DNA of 64,000 bases from Chthonomonas sp. UBA2785. Its GTDB lineage: Bacteria; Armatimonadota; Fimbriimonadia; Fimbriimonadales; Fimbriimonadaceae. Where the stretch lies: positions 62,001 through 126,000 of the forward strand of contig DEIB01000016.1 in assembly GCA_002352215.1 (NCBI GenBank), read 5' to 3'. Within the stretch, counting starts at the first letter, position 1; every line of letters begins with the position of its first letter. The notes under the pieces were generated by a model that did no database searches, was not told the origin of the DNA, and saw only the letters and a program-made list of their open reading frames with translations. Of the stretch, positions 1-8,101 are shown piece after piece. The translations under genes and the position numbers were made by a program.

Positions 1-9
1 GCAGCGCAA

Positions 10-1629
10 ATGGTGAGCCTGCGCACCGTGGTGCTGGAGAACCAATGGACACGCATCACGGTCTGCCCTGACCTCGGCGGGGCCATTGTCGCGTGGCACG
101 ACCTACGAACGGGAGAAGCCATTTTGACGGCCCCCAAGCGACTGGCCTCAACTTCTGGCGGAGTGCGAGGGGCAACCGTGGCCGCAGGACTGCAATGGCG
201 GACCTGGCCGGATGAACGACGCCTGATGACCGGTCGTGTGGACTTTCGCATTCACGCCGACGAAGATGAAGCGGGAGCGGTTTCGCTTTTCCTGCACGAA
301 GTGCTGGCCGGGGTACCCGCCCACTGGACGGCCTGCCTCACCTTGGAACCAGATTCGGCGGCCCTGCGGGTCGAGTTTCGATTGCAGAACCTCAGCTTGC
401 TTGCCTTACGCCTGGATAGCGGGTTCTCATTGGCGGGGGCCGAATGGGATGCGAACCTATGCTCATGGCTTGCCCCGGGGACGGGAGGTTTGGGGGTCGT
501 ACCTCAACGGGGTGCGATGTACGCCGACGATGCAGGGCTTCGCCGGCGAGGGGACGCCCAACCGTGGCTAGCCCCGGGAGCGGTGGAGGCTTGGAGCTGC
601 CTGCTCGTTCCCTACTCGGGCTTTGCCGCAAGCCCTGAGGAACGTCCTCAGGTTGTGGTCGGCGAGGCCGGCGTGATGATGGCTTCCCAGGCCGGACTGA
701 GCTTCCAGACCGCCAAGGCGTACGAGGCGGGACGGCTGCTCCTTGGGACAGCCGACGGCCAGACCCACACGGCGCCCTTGGCCTGGCAACCTGGTCCCCC
801 GGTGGTGTTCCGCACCGAACAGCTACCCGGACAGCCCACCGCCGCGAGGATCGACGCGGCAGGACAGACCGGATGGCTCAATTGGCCCGTAACGCCAGGG
901 CCGACTTCCGTTTCTCCCTCCGGCGCGATGGCCGCCCTGGCTGAGCCTGCGGAAGGCTCCGAAGAAGCCGCGTGGCATGCCGCCATCACGAGCGGGCAAC
1001 CTCTCCCGGACGTGACCAACCCGCTCCTTCGGCCCCTGGCCGACCTGGAAACCGCCCGCCGCGCCCTGGCCGAAGGCAACGACGAGGCCGCCGCCACCGC
1101 GTGCCAGTGGTGCCTAGCCCGCACCCACGACCAAGTCACCGCCTGGTGGCTTCACGCCATTGCCCAGCGCCGCCTCGGCCGCGCCGAGGAAGATGAAAGT
1201 CTGGCCCACGCGATGGTGCTGGATCCCATGGACCTGCGCCTGCGGGCCGAGAGCTTCTTGCGCCAGCCGGTCGCCGAGAGCAAGGAACCGTTGCCCTTCT
1301 TGCGGCCCCTGGCCGCCAATGCCGACGCCGCCGTGGGGGTGGTGGGCGACTACATCGCCCTGCGGGGCACCATGGATGCCGCCCGCCTGGTGGACGAACT
1401 CATCCGGCACCGCGATTTGCCGATGCTCCGCTACCTGCGCGCATGGAGCTACCTCAAATTCACGCGCATGGAAGCGGAAGCGATGACCGACCTGCGTGCG
1501 GCCGCAGCCCTGCCTCTGGACCCGCCTTTCCCCTGGCGACCCCTGGAAAAGCAGATCATCCGAGACCTCGCAGAGAGGTTCCCGGATGATGCGGCTCTCC
1601 AAAGCTGGAGACGGCTAGTACTCGATTAA
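10..1629 (+). CDS. DUF5107-like protein with C-terminal helical repeats
   Basis: The N-terminal 300 residues look like a DUF5107/aldose-epimerase-type beta-sandwich: an early segment of the type V-x-P-x-L-G-G (CPDLGGAIVAW, residues 19-29) is followed by beta-rich sequence. The last 200 residues are Ala/Leu-rich helices of TPR type (for example residues 345-400). This two-part layout is known for DUF5107 proteins, which are thought to act on or bind carbohydrates. No signal peptide is visible. The reading frame stays open to the window edge upstream, so the start at 10 is likely but not proven. The next gene is on the opposite strand, 9 bases away. The substrate is unknown. Confidence 0.6.
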   Translation: MVSLRTVVLENQWTRITVCPDLGGAIVAWHDLRTGEAILTAPKRLASTSGGVRGATVAAGLQWRTWPDERRLMTGRVDFRIHADEDEAGAVSLFLHEVLAGVPAHWTACLTLEPDSAALRVEFRLQNLSLLALRLDSGFSLAGAEWDANLCSWLAPGTGGLGVVPQRGAMYADDAGLRRRGDAQPWLAPGAVEAWSCLLVPYSGFAASPEERPQVVVGEAGVMMASQAGLSFQTAKAYEAGRLLLGTADGQTHTAPLAWQPGPPVVFRTEQLPGQPTAARIDAAGQTGWLNWPVTPGPTSVSPSGAMAALAEPAEGSEEAAWHAAITSGQPLPDVTNPLLRPLADLETARRALAEGNDEAAATACQWCLARTHDQVTAWWLHAIAQRRLGRAEEDESLAHAMVLDPMDLRLRAESFLRQPVAESKEPLPFLRPLAANADAAVGVVGDYIALRGTMDAARLVDELIRHRDLPMLRYLRAWSYLKFTRMEAEAMTDLRAAAALPLDPPFPWRPLEKQIIRDLAERFPDDAALQSWRRLVLD

Positions 1630-1638
1630 GTCGCGGGC

Positions 1639-2370
1639 TTAGTGGCCGGTGCCAGCGGCGGGCGGGCGGTTGCCTCCCGTCGTTGCGGCGGCCTTGGGCC
1701 GGATGAGAATGCTGCGCGAGTCCGTGAGCACGTATTCGAGGTCAGCGGCCTTCGTCACCGTGTCCAGCGCAAACTTGAGCGTGGTGCCCACCAGGAAGGC
1801 GTCGAGCTTGTAGGCCGGTACCTTGGCGTCCACATCGATGATGATGCCGCTCTGGCGCTGGAAGTCCGCAAACACGGCGCGGATATCGGCGCGCTCCATC
1901 TTGGTGGTGACCAAGCGCTTGAGGTCGTTTTCGGTCAGACGGATCGGCGGCGGCGGAATCACCGGGCCACCCTGGGTGCCGGCGCCCGTGCCACTGCGCT
2001 TGCTGATGAAATAGATGCCGTTGTCCAGCGTGAACTCGAGCTGGCTGACGCGGCAGATGATCTGCAGAGCTTCTTCAAACTCCACGCCGGAAAGAGCGAG
2101 GTAGAGGTCCACCTTCGCGCCGGGTTCCAGCACAAAGCTCTTGCTGCCCTGCTCAAAGAGGTCGAACAAGACTTCGCGGACATCGTGGCCGCGACTGGTG
2201 ATCGTGATCTGTCCGGCTTCGGAAGTCTTCACCGCCGCCTCAATCTCTTGAGTCTGCGATTGCGTTTGGGTGTCCTGTGTCGTCGCCTTGCCGGCTTCAT
2301 CGGGCGTGACGGGAGCGGTGACGAGGCCACTCATCAGTGACATGGAGCAAAGAATCGAGGAGAGTGCCAT
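1639..2370 (-). CDS. Secreted STN/secretin N-domain protein
   Basis: A 243-residue protein with a short hydrophobic N-terminus (residues 1-20) and then two STN-like modules, the short domain of secretins and TonB receptors. The first has ITITSRGHDVREVLFDLFEQ near residues 55-75. The second has DIRAVFADFQRQSGIIIDV near residues 162-180. No secretin beta-barrel follows, so this is not itself a channel. It starts one base after the stop of the upstream anti-sigma-like gene and is probably co-translated with it, which suggests a joint envelope or signalling role. The STN assignment rests on the pattern (beta)-DI/DVRxxLxxL-x(n)-hydrophobic strand. Confidence 0.6.
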   Translation of the reverse strand: MALSSILCSMSLMSGLVTAPVTPDEAGKATTQDTQTQSQTQEIEAAVKTSEAGQITITSRGHDVREVLFDLFEQGSKSFVLEPGAKVDLYLALSGVEFEEALQIICRVSQLEFTLDNGIYFISKRSGTGAGTQGGPVIPPPPIRLTENDLKRLVTTKMERADIRAVFADFQRQSGIIIDVDAKVPAYKLDAFLVGTTLKFALDTVTKAADLEYVLTDSRSILIRPKAAATTGGNRPPAAGTGH

Positions 2371-2371
2371 C

Positions 2372-3412
2372 TCAGTTTTTCTTTTCGCCGTTGGGCAAGT
2401 ACACGGTCACCTTGTTTTGCGGGGTGCCGGAATTGCTTTGCGGGCGAGGGGTCGTGGCCGGGCGCGGAGCCGGGCGGGACGGGGCGGGACGAGTCGGCGC
2501 AGGCCGACGCGTGGCAGAGGAAGACGGCCGGGAGCGCCGTTGGGAATTCGTGGTGGAACTGTGCGACTGAGTCGGGGCCGGGCGTTGAGCCGGGGCGACC
2601 GTGCCATTGCCGGCCTTCAGAATCGGGGCGTTGTCCATGGTCGGCTGACCAGGCAGGCTTAAGCCGTTCTGCTGGCGCGGGGCGTGGGTAGAAGAATTCG
2701 AATTCGATTTGGGCGCGGCGGCGTGGGGGTCACCGGCCGGCGCGTGCTCATCTTCCGTCTTGTCACCGTGAGCATCTTCCGTCGGGATGTCGCCGTGCAG
2801 GTCGGCCGCGTGCTCATCCTCGGCATGCGCTTCGTCCGCATGCTCGTCCTTGGTGGCTACGTCCTCAGCGTGTTCATCCTTGGCGTGCTCGTCGGTGGTG
2901 TTTTCCTCAGTGGACTCCTTCTCGTCCTCCTTGGTGGTTTCCTTACTGACGGTGGCCTTGGTGCCCGCTTTCGCCCCGAGCAGCGCGGTCGGGTCACGGA
3001 GAATGGTGCTCATCGCAATGAGCGTGAGCGCCAGACCGATAGACGTGAAGGCGACCCGCATATTGACGCGGGAGTCCTTGACAAACGGGGTGCCCGGATC
3101 GTTCATCCAGCCGTTCGACTTGGAAGGAGCGAGGCGCTTCGCCCCGGGCAGGGGCAGGCGGGAGATGAGATTGCGAACAATCTCGCCCACTTGCAAAAGC
3201 AGTTCGGAGGGGTTGACCTTGGCTTTCGGTTCGGCCGGGGCGGCATCGCCCATCAAGACCTGACGCAGACGCACGGCTTCCAGGCGGCACTCTTCGCAAA
3301 TCCGAAGGTGCTGTTCCAGGTCCGCATCAATCTCGGCCGGGAGTTGCTCTCCTTGACCCAAGCGCTTCAACTGCGCTCGCGCCAGGTGACATTCCACATT
3401 TCCGATTGCCAT
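2372..3412 (-). CDS. zf-HC2 anti-sigma-like membrane protein, acidic/His-rich
   Basis: The N-terminus carries the zinc-binding anti-sigma signature: ECH at residues 7-9 and HLRICEEC (H-x3-C-x2-C) near residues 31-38. One membrane helix lies around residues 117-137 (VNMRVAFTSIGLALTLIAMS). Beyond the membrane come about 90 residues built from repeated DEHA/DEHAED-type units, very rich in Asp, Glu and His, then a Pro/Arg/Ser-rich tail. Anti-sigma factors of this class hold a sigma factor at the inner membrane. No ECF sigma gene is adjacent, so the partner must be elsewhere. The low-complexity part could bind metal ions or be a flexible periplasmic tether; that is inference. It is the first gene of a two-gene unit with the STN protein. 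Confidence 0.65.
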   Translation of the reverse strand: MAIGNVECHLARAQLKRLGQGEQLPAEIDADLEQHLRICEECRLEAVRLRQVLMGDAAPAEPKAKVNPSELLLQVGEIVRNLISRLPLPGAKRLAPSKSNGWMNDPGTPFVKDSRVNMRVAFTSIGLALTLIAMSTILRDPTALLGAKAGTKATVSKETTKEDEKESTEENTTDEHAKDEHAEDVATKDEHADEAHAEDEHAADLHGDIPTEDAHGDKTEDEHAPAGDPHAAAPKSNSNSSTHAPRQQNGLSLPGQPTMDNAPILKAGNGTVAPAQRPAPTQSHSSTTNSQRRSRPSSSATRRPAPTRPAPSRPAPRPATTPRPQSNSGTPQNKVTVYLPNGEKKN

Positions 3413-3523
3413 TTCTTACAATTCACTTCAGGTTTTTGTCTCGAAGTGATTTGACCTCCAATCAGTCAATCGGTATGCGTTTCGGGTTTCTTCAGGGTGA
3501 GGCCCAAGAATTTTGCGAGGGAC

Positions 3524-4717
3524 CTAGCCGCGCATTCCGGAGAAGGCCGTCTCCAGCAAATCCACGGTCATCATCACGCGGTAACGGGCTTGGCGTTCAT
3601 CCGCACCCTGGCCCATCCAGGCGTGGCAGCCGGGGTTGCCGCTCACGAGGATGTCGGGGGCCGTTCGCTCGACATGGTCGAGCTTGCGTTCCAGCAGTTG
3701 CCGGGCCAGTTTGGGCTTGGTGACGTTGTAGGTGCCGGCGCTGCCGCAGCACATTTCGCTTTCTTCGATATCTAAGAGCGTGACGCCGGGGATGGCGCGA
3801 ATGAGCTCGCGGGGGGCACTGCGGATGCCCTGGCCGTGGGCGAGATGACAGGCATCGTGGTAGGCCACACGCACCGGCTGGGCGAAGCCGGGGGCATTTT
3901 TGAGGACCTCGGCGAGGCCGTGGTGGAGGAGGAATTCAGTGGCCTCATGGACGATTGGCCCGATGCTGGACTCCTTGAGGTGGCTCCCACACCCGGCGGC
4001 ATTGACGATCAGCGGGGTGTTATGCGGGAGGGCTTCGGCCAGGGCATCAAGTCTCTGATGGGCAGCCTTGAGGTCGCCGGCGTGGGCGTGCAGGGCTCCG
4101 CAGCATTGATTCTTGAGGGCCGGGATGGTGGCGTATCCCACGCGCCGGAGCAGGCGGCGGGTGGCCTCGTGGGTGCTGGGGTAGAGCACGCCCATCACGC
4201 ACCCTTCGAGCAGGGCGACTTGGCCTTTGATCGGCGGCAGTTCTTCGGGGCGCATCGGCGGCCACGCTCCCGGGGCTTCACGCTGGGGGACTCGCGCTTC
4301 TGCTTCGTCGGCGGTGATGGCCTGGTTCAAGAACGAGGGCACGCGCCCACCGGGAAGCAAGCCCCCCAGCAGGGTTTGCGCCCGGAAGATGGTGGGGTTG
4401 GTGATGGTGTTGATGAGGGCGGCTTCGGCGAGGCGCGGGCGCTCTTTGCGTAGCTCGTGGCGGGCCAACTCCAGGATCATCCCGTAGTGCACGCCGCTGG
4501 GGCAGGCGGTTTCGCAAGCCCGGCACCCCAGGCAGGTGTCCAAGGCGTCGGCCGTCTCCGTCCACTCGATCTGGCCTTCGTCGGCGGCGCGGGCGAGGTT
4601 GATCCGCCCCCGGGGCGAGCGGGACTCGTCGCCGGTCAACACAAAAGTGGGGCAGGATTCCAAGCAAAAGCCACACTTGATGCACTTGGCGGTCAGGTCT
4701 GACAATGGCTCGGCCAT
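3524..4717 (-). CDS. glcF: Glycolate oxidase iron-sulfur subunit
   Basis: A 397-residue protein with two 4Fe-4S ferredoxin motifs, C12-x2-C-x2-C-x3-CP and C62-x2-C-x2-C-x3-CP. Two CCG-type cysteine-rich domains follow, seen as NQCCGALHAHAGD and SEMCCGSAGTYNV. This domain order and length are those of GlcF, which passes electrons from the flavin subunits (GlcD/GlcE) of glycolate dehydrogenase. Those subunits are not in this window. The start at 4717 lies 29 bases from the divergent ribH start. A related lactate-utilisation subunit is the main alternative. Confidence 0.85.
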   Translation of the reverse strand: MAEPLSDLTAKCIKCGFCLESCPTFVLTGDESRSPRGRINLARAADEGQIEWTETADALDTCLGCRACETACPSGVHYGMILELARHELRKERPRLAEAALINTITNPTIFRAQTLLGGLLPGGRVPSFLNQAITADEAEARVPQREAPGAWPPMRPEELPPIKGQVALLEGCVMGVLYPSTHEATRRLLRRVGYATIPALKNQCCGALHAHAGDLKAAHQRLDALAEALPHNTPLIVNAAGCGSHLKESSIGPIVHEATEFLLHHGLAEVLKNAPGFAQPVRVAYHDACHLAHGQGIRSAPRELIRAIPGVTLLDIEESEMCCGSAGTYNVTKPKLARQLLERKLDHVERTAPDILVSGNPGCHAWMGQGADERQARYRVMMTVDLLETAFSGMRG

Positions 4718-4746
4718 GCCTCCATTGTGACGCTAAACTAGAGCCA

Positions 4747-5208
4747 ATGCGATTGATGCGAGGCGGAACGGACGGGAGTCACCTGCGGGTGGCCGTGATC
4801 GTGAGCCGCTGGAACGAGTTTGTCACCACCCCCATGCTGGAGGGAGCGCTGGATACCCTCGCCAGCCAGAGTGTGAAGGATCCCGTGGTCTACGCGGTGC
4901 CCGGCACCTGGGAGATCCCGGTGGTGGCGGCGGAACTCATTCGCCGTAAGGAAGTGGACGCCCTGGTGGCCCTGGGCTGCATTCTGCAGGGGCAGACCAC
5001 GCACGCGCAGCTCTTGGCCGGGGATGTGAGCCACGCGCTGATGGACTTGCAGGTTCAAACCGGGGTCCCCATCGCTTGGGGCATCCTCACTCCGGACACG
5101 GCGGACCAGGCAATCGACCGCGCCGGAATGAAGATGGGCAACAAGGGCCGCGAGGCCGCCAGTGCCGCCATTGAGATGGCGAACGTGCTCGCCGAGCGCA
5201 ACAACTAA
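4747..5208 (+). CDS. ribH: 6,7-dimethyl-8-ribityllumazine synthase
   Basis: Penultimate step of riboflavin synthesis: condenses the ribityl-aminouracil with dihydroxybutanone phosphate. The protein (about 153 residues) shows the family landmarks in order: RVAVIVSRWNEFVT near the N-terminus, the PGTWEIP phosphate loop, GCILQGQTTH with the catalytic histidine, and MGNKGREAA at the C-terminus. An upstream in-frame ATG at 4705 would run into the divergent glcF start and add 14 residues unlike the family, so 4747 is preferred. No other rib operon gene is adjacent. The stop overlaps the end of the convergent small gene by four bases. Confidence 0.92.
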   Translation: MRLMRGGTDGSHLRVAVIVSRWNEFVTTPMLEGALDTLASQSVKDPVVYAVPGTWEIPVVAAELIRRKEVDALVALGCILQGQTTHAQLLAGDVSHALMDLQVQTGVPIAWGILTPDTADQAIDRAGMKMGNKGREAASAAIEMANVLAERNN

Positions 5209-5459
5209 GCGGCTTCGACCTGCGGCAGGGCGGGCATCCACACCATGCGGAACCGTCCGCCCCGCTTGGCGGCAAAGCGCCAGCCTCGCGCTCGCAACTC
5301 GGTCTGAATCTCCGTGACCATCGTGCTCGAGAGCCCCGTCAGGTCCACGTGCATAGATCCACCGTTGAGTTCGGCGCGCCGGGCCAGCCGGTCGGCTTCC
5401 TTGGCCACCACGCGGTGGCGGAGGCGGTGGATTCGTTCTCGGAGGAAGATGTCTTGCAT
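5205..5459 (-). CDS. Small basic protein, unknown
   Basis: An 84-residue protein with a very Arg/Lys-rich first third (LRERIHRLRHRVVAKEADR) and a C-terminal part of the form EIQTELRARGWRFAAKRGGRF. The start at 5459 is chosen because AGGAGA precedes it at normal spacing; an open frame further upstream covers the end of the neighbouring glycosidase gene and is not coding-like. Directly upstream lies a pair of 11-base direct repeats that may be a regulator site. The charge suggests nucleic acid binding, but no family is recognised. Confidence 0.5.
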   Translation of the reverse strand: MQDIFLRERIHRLRHRVVAKEADRLARRAELNGGSMHVDLTGLSSTMVTEIQTELRARGWRFAAKRGGRFRMVWMPALPQVEAA

Positions 5460-5474
5460 GTCGGTCTCCTGTTT

Positions 5475-5500
5475 TAGTAGACGAATGAATAGTAGACGAA
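5475..5500. repeat. Direct repeat pair upstream of the small basic protein
   Basis: TAGTAGACGAA occurs at 5475-5485 and again at 5490-5500, a 15-base period. It lies in the leader of the 84-residue gene, just upstream of its Shine-Dalgarno, so it could be an operator or an RNA-level site. Confidence 0.45.
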
Positions 5501-5569
5501 GTTCCACCCCCAATGCAAGGGGCCTAGAAACTTTTCTACATCTTTTTTCGTCGAGACCGAAAATTGAAC

Positions 5570-6601
5570 CTAGCGCGGCACCAACGTGATGCCGTGACTC
5601 ACCTGCCGTCCCTCGCCGCGCAGGGAAGAACCGTTGGCCCACAGCCCCGAACTCGCCCCGCCGTCCAGGCCAATCGCTTCGGTGCAACCCAACGCTTTCA
5701 TGGTCTGCGCGAGCTGCGCAAACATGCCTGCCGAGGCCACAAACACCACGCGCCCATCCCCCGTCACGCCCATGGCGCTCCGCGTTTGGCTGCCCGCCAC
5801 CCGGCTACTGGTGAAGCCTTCGGCCGTCGGGTTGCAGTCCACTTGTCCACCGCGCACCAGCATTGGCCCGCAGCCGATCCACACCGAATTCTCCGTCCAC
5901 ACGTCCGGGCGGCGCATGTTCGGCATCTTCAGTGACCACTGCACCTGGTCCCCGGGGCGGAACCGGTCCGCTTGGCTTCCATCCGAGCCCCGGAACAGCA
6001 ACACGCCGCCCCCGTCCGGGATCGCCACATCGCCTTCGCCCTTGTCAATCACCCGTCGGTTGGCATCAATGCGCACGTAGCTGCCCGCGAGGCCCGTGCG
6101 CGCGCCCCACGCCCGCGTATAGAGCGCGGCCACGCTGGCCCCCGGGGTGTGGTTCACCCGGTAAAGATAGAACGAACGCCCGCCCACCGTGCCGGTGATC
6201 TTGGGGTTGCCGCGTTCCACTTGCGCGGTGCCATCCGGGGCGATGGCCAGCACCGAACCCACGCTGCCCAGACTTTGCGGCCAGCCGTTCACCACCAGGG
6301 TGTGATAAGGGTCGGCCACGCCGTCGCGGCTGTAGGCATCAAAGTAGCCGCCATTGATCACGGCCTGCGCGCCCGTCGCGCGGGCCATCGCCGCTAACGA
6401 AGACACGCCCCCGGCCCGGCCGCCGCCCCACGCCACGCCCACGCGCACGTCCGCCAACTTGGCCGAAACCACCACGGCCGGGCGGGGAGAACTCACCCGC
6501 GAGACATTCACCACCGTGGGAGCCGTAGCCGGCACTCCCGCCGAAACCGCACCCGAAACCGCACCCAAAACCAAGGCCAAACCAACGCTCATGACGTTCA
6601 T
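5570..6601 (-). CDS. Secreted phosphodiester glycosidase (NAGPA) family protein
   Basis: A 343-residue protein with a signal peptide (residues 1-22, ending in small residues). The body matches the phosphodiester glycosidase/NAGPA (formerly DUF2233) family: VINGGYFDAYSRDG near residues 80-95, IGCGPMLVRGG around 243-253, and the late GCTEAIGLDGGASSGLW segment containing the conserved LDGGxS motif. Family members uncap or hydrolyse sugar phosphodiesters in the envelope; the substrate here is unknown. It is monocistronic and divergent from the gene at 6658. Confidence 0.8.
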   Translation of the reverse strand: MNVMSVGLALVLGAVSGAVSAGVPATAPTVVNVSRVSSPRPAVVVSAKLADVRVGVAWGGGRAGGVSSLAAMARATGAQAVINGGYFDAYSRDGVADPYHTLVVNGWPQSLGSVGSVLAIAPDGTAQVERGNPKITGTVGGRSFYLYRVNHTPGASVAALYTRAWGARTGLAGSYVRIDANRRVIDKGEGDVAIPDGGGVLLFRGSDGSQADRFRPGDQVQWSLKMPNMRRPDVWTENSVWIGCGPMLVRGGQVDCNPTAEGFTSSRVAGSQTRSAMGVTGDGRVVFVASAGMFAQLAQTMKALGCTEAIGLDGGASSGLWANGSSLRGEGRQVSHGITLVPR

Positions 6602-6604
6602 TAT

Positions 6605-6633
6605 TTGGAATTTTGCGCGCTTTCCTCTATACT
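6605..6633 (+). promoter_or_regulatory. Sigma-70-type promoter for the gene at 6658
   Basis: TTGGAA at 6605-6610 and TATACT at 6628-6633 are separated by exactly 17 bases. An AGGA Shine-Dalgarno follows at 6647-6650, upstream of the ATG at 6658. Confidence 0.65.
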
Positions 6634-6657
6634 GAGGCGTGAGACCAGGAACAAATC

Positions 6658-7662
6658 ATGTCATGGCGGCAAAAGCGATCCCTCGGTGAGGAGTTCGTCT
6701 CAAAGATTTACGACACGTTCCAGGTGGACGAACGCTACGTCCTGGATCATCCGGACGGGTTCACCTACTGGTCCGGCGACCTCGCCACGACCGTGCGCAC
6801 CGACCCCGGTCTCTTCCGGCAATCGCAGGTGACGTACCGCGTCACCGCCACCACGGAGTTCATCCGCGGGCGGGGACGCGTGCCCGAGGTCATCCTCGCC
6901 CTGGAAGAGATCCTCGACCACGGCACCATGTCGGGAGCGGTTTATAACCCGCAGTCCGACGTTTTTGCTTTAGAATGCGGCGTTTACGCCACCGAGGACA
7001 ACGCCGAATTCACCAAAGGCGCGATGGCGGCCGCCGTGTGCCTGCAAGTGAATGAAGCCATGGTGCTGAGCGCGCGCCTGGCCGAACACTTGCGCACCAG
7101 CATCGCCTATAGCGCCCACCCCACGCAGGGGCCGCGCTCCGGGGTGGATGAGTCGCTTTCGCACACGTTCGAACAGTTCACGGCCAGCGGAGCCGCCCCC
7201 AACCGATGGCGCGGCCAGCCCGAATGGCAGCAAGCGGAATGGGTGATGGAGCGCGAGGCCATCACGTTCGAATCCGACCACCAAAGCCGCATTCACGCCA
7301 CGTTCCCCTGGCACTGCGGCGGCCAGCCGATTGACTTCTTGGTCGGGATTGACGAAGCCCATCCCCGGCTGGGGGCAGGGCTGCACGCCACCTTAGTCAT
7401 CCCTATGCCCTTGCCCCGGGCGGGCATCGGCAAACTGGCGCTGAATCTCAACCATTACGAAGCGAACGAATACAAGCGGTGCCACACTCTGGGCAGCTGG
7501 TGCATGCACGATGAGAAGTTGGCCTTCCGGCTGTTCGTCCCCAACCTGCTCTACACGCCGCAGGCCCTCACCGAAGTCTGTGTGGCCATGGCCACCCGCG
7601 CCATTTGGGTGGACGAGTGGTTCGTAGCCTTACGCCAGCAGGCCGCGCAGCCCTCCTCTTAG
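6658..7662 (+). CDS. Conserved hypothetical cytosolic protein
   Basis: A 334-residue protein without signal peptide or membrane segment. It appears to consist of two halves of mixed alpha/beta sequence (about 45-150 and 200-330), each ending in a helix rich in Ala and Trp; this loosely recalls YbjN or type III secretion chaperone-like folds, but no signature motif supports that. It has a good promoter and Shine-Dalgarno of its own. Its 3' end overlaps the start of the following lipoprotein gene by about 46 bases, so the two are probably translated together. Confidence 0.6.
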   Translation: MSWRQKRSLGEEFVSKIYDTFQVDERYVLDHPDGFTYWSGDLATTVRTDPGLFRQSQVTYRVTATTEFIRGRGRVPEVILALEEILDHGTMSGAVYNPQSDVFALECGVYATEDNAEFTKGAMAAAVCLQVNEAMVLSARLAEHLRTSIAYSAHPTQGPRSGVDESLSHTFEQFTASGAAPNRWRGQPEWQQAEWVMEREAITFESDHQSRIHATFPWHCGGQPIDFLVGIDEAHPRLGAGLHATLVIPMPLPRAGIGKLALNLNHYEANEYKRCHTLGSWCMHDEKLAFRLFVPNLLYTPQALTEVCVAMATRAIWVDEWFVALRQQAAQPSS

Positions 7663-8099
7663 GGGCGGCGGTTCTGGCGGGGTGCCAGCCCTCGGCCCCG
7701 GCGGCCGAAGCGGCCGGGCCGAACCCGATCTACGCAGAGCTGCATGCGGCGGTGCAGGAATATCGCCTGCAGAGCCAAGACCGCTACCCCTCCGCCTCGG
7801 CGTGGCAGACCCAGCTTCAGCCCTTCGCCAAGACCCGACTGGACACGGTGGAAGGTATCTGCTACAACGCCGCGCTCAGCGATGTCAGCGCCATCACGGT
7901 GCGCAAGCCGGAGGTGGTGGTGCTGTTCTTCAGTTGCGCCAAGCGGACCGCGCCTCGGGCGGGTGGCCTGCCGGACCTGGCCCAGCCCCCCGGCGAGGTG
8001 GTGATGGCCTTCGGGGATGGCAGTGTGCGCACCGCCCATCCGGAGTTCAAGGGGCGCGAATTCCTGTGGGATCCCCGCCGGATTTCGCCCGATCTCTGA
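7617..8099 (+). CDS. Small lipoprotein with a DG-type C-terminal motif
   Basis: About 160 residues. The N-terminus has hydrophobic sequence ending in the lipobox LAGC, so it should be lipid-anchored. Near the C-terminus is VVMAFGDGSVRTAHPEF, which resembles the F-x-DG-x-V end of DUF1559-type prepilin proteins, but no prepilin leader is present. A GTG at 7617 is preferred because it puts the lipobox near residue 23; a TTG at 7605 is possible. The gene overlaps the one before it and ends two bases before the convergent TSUP gene. Confidence 0.6.
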   Translation: MVRSLTPAGRAALLLGAAVLAGCQPSAPAAEAAGPNPIYAELHAAVQEYRLQSQDRYPSASAWQTQLQPFAKTRLDTVEGICYNAALSDVSAITVRKPEVVVLFFSCAKRTAPRAGGLPDLAQPPGEVVMAFGDGSVRTAHPEFKGREFLWDPRRISPDL

Positions 8100-8101
8100 G
8101 C

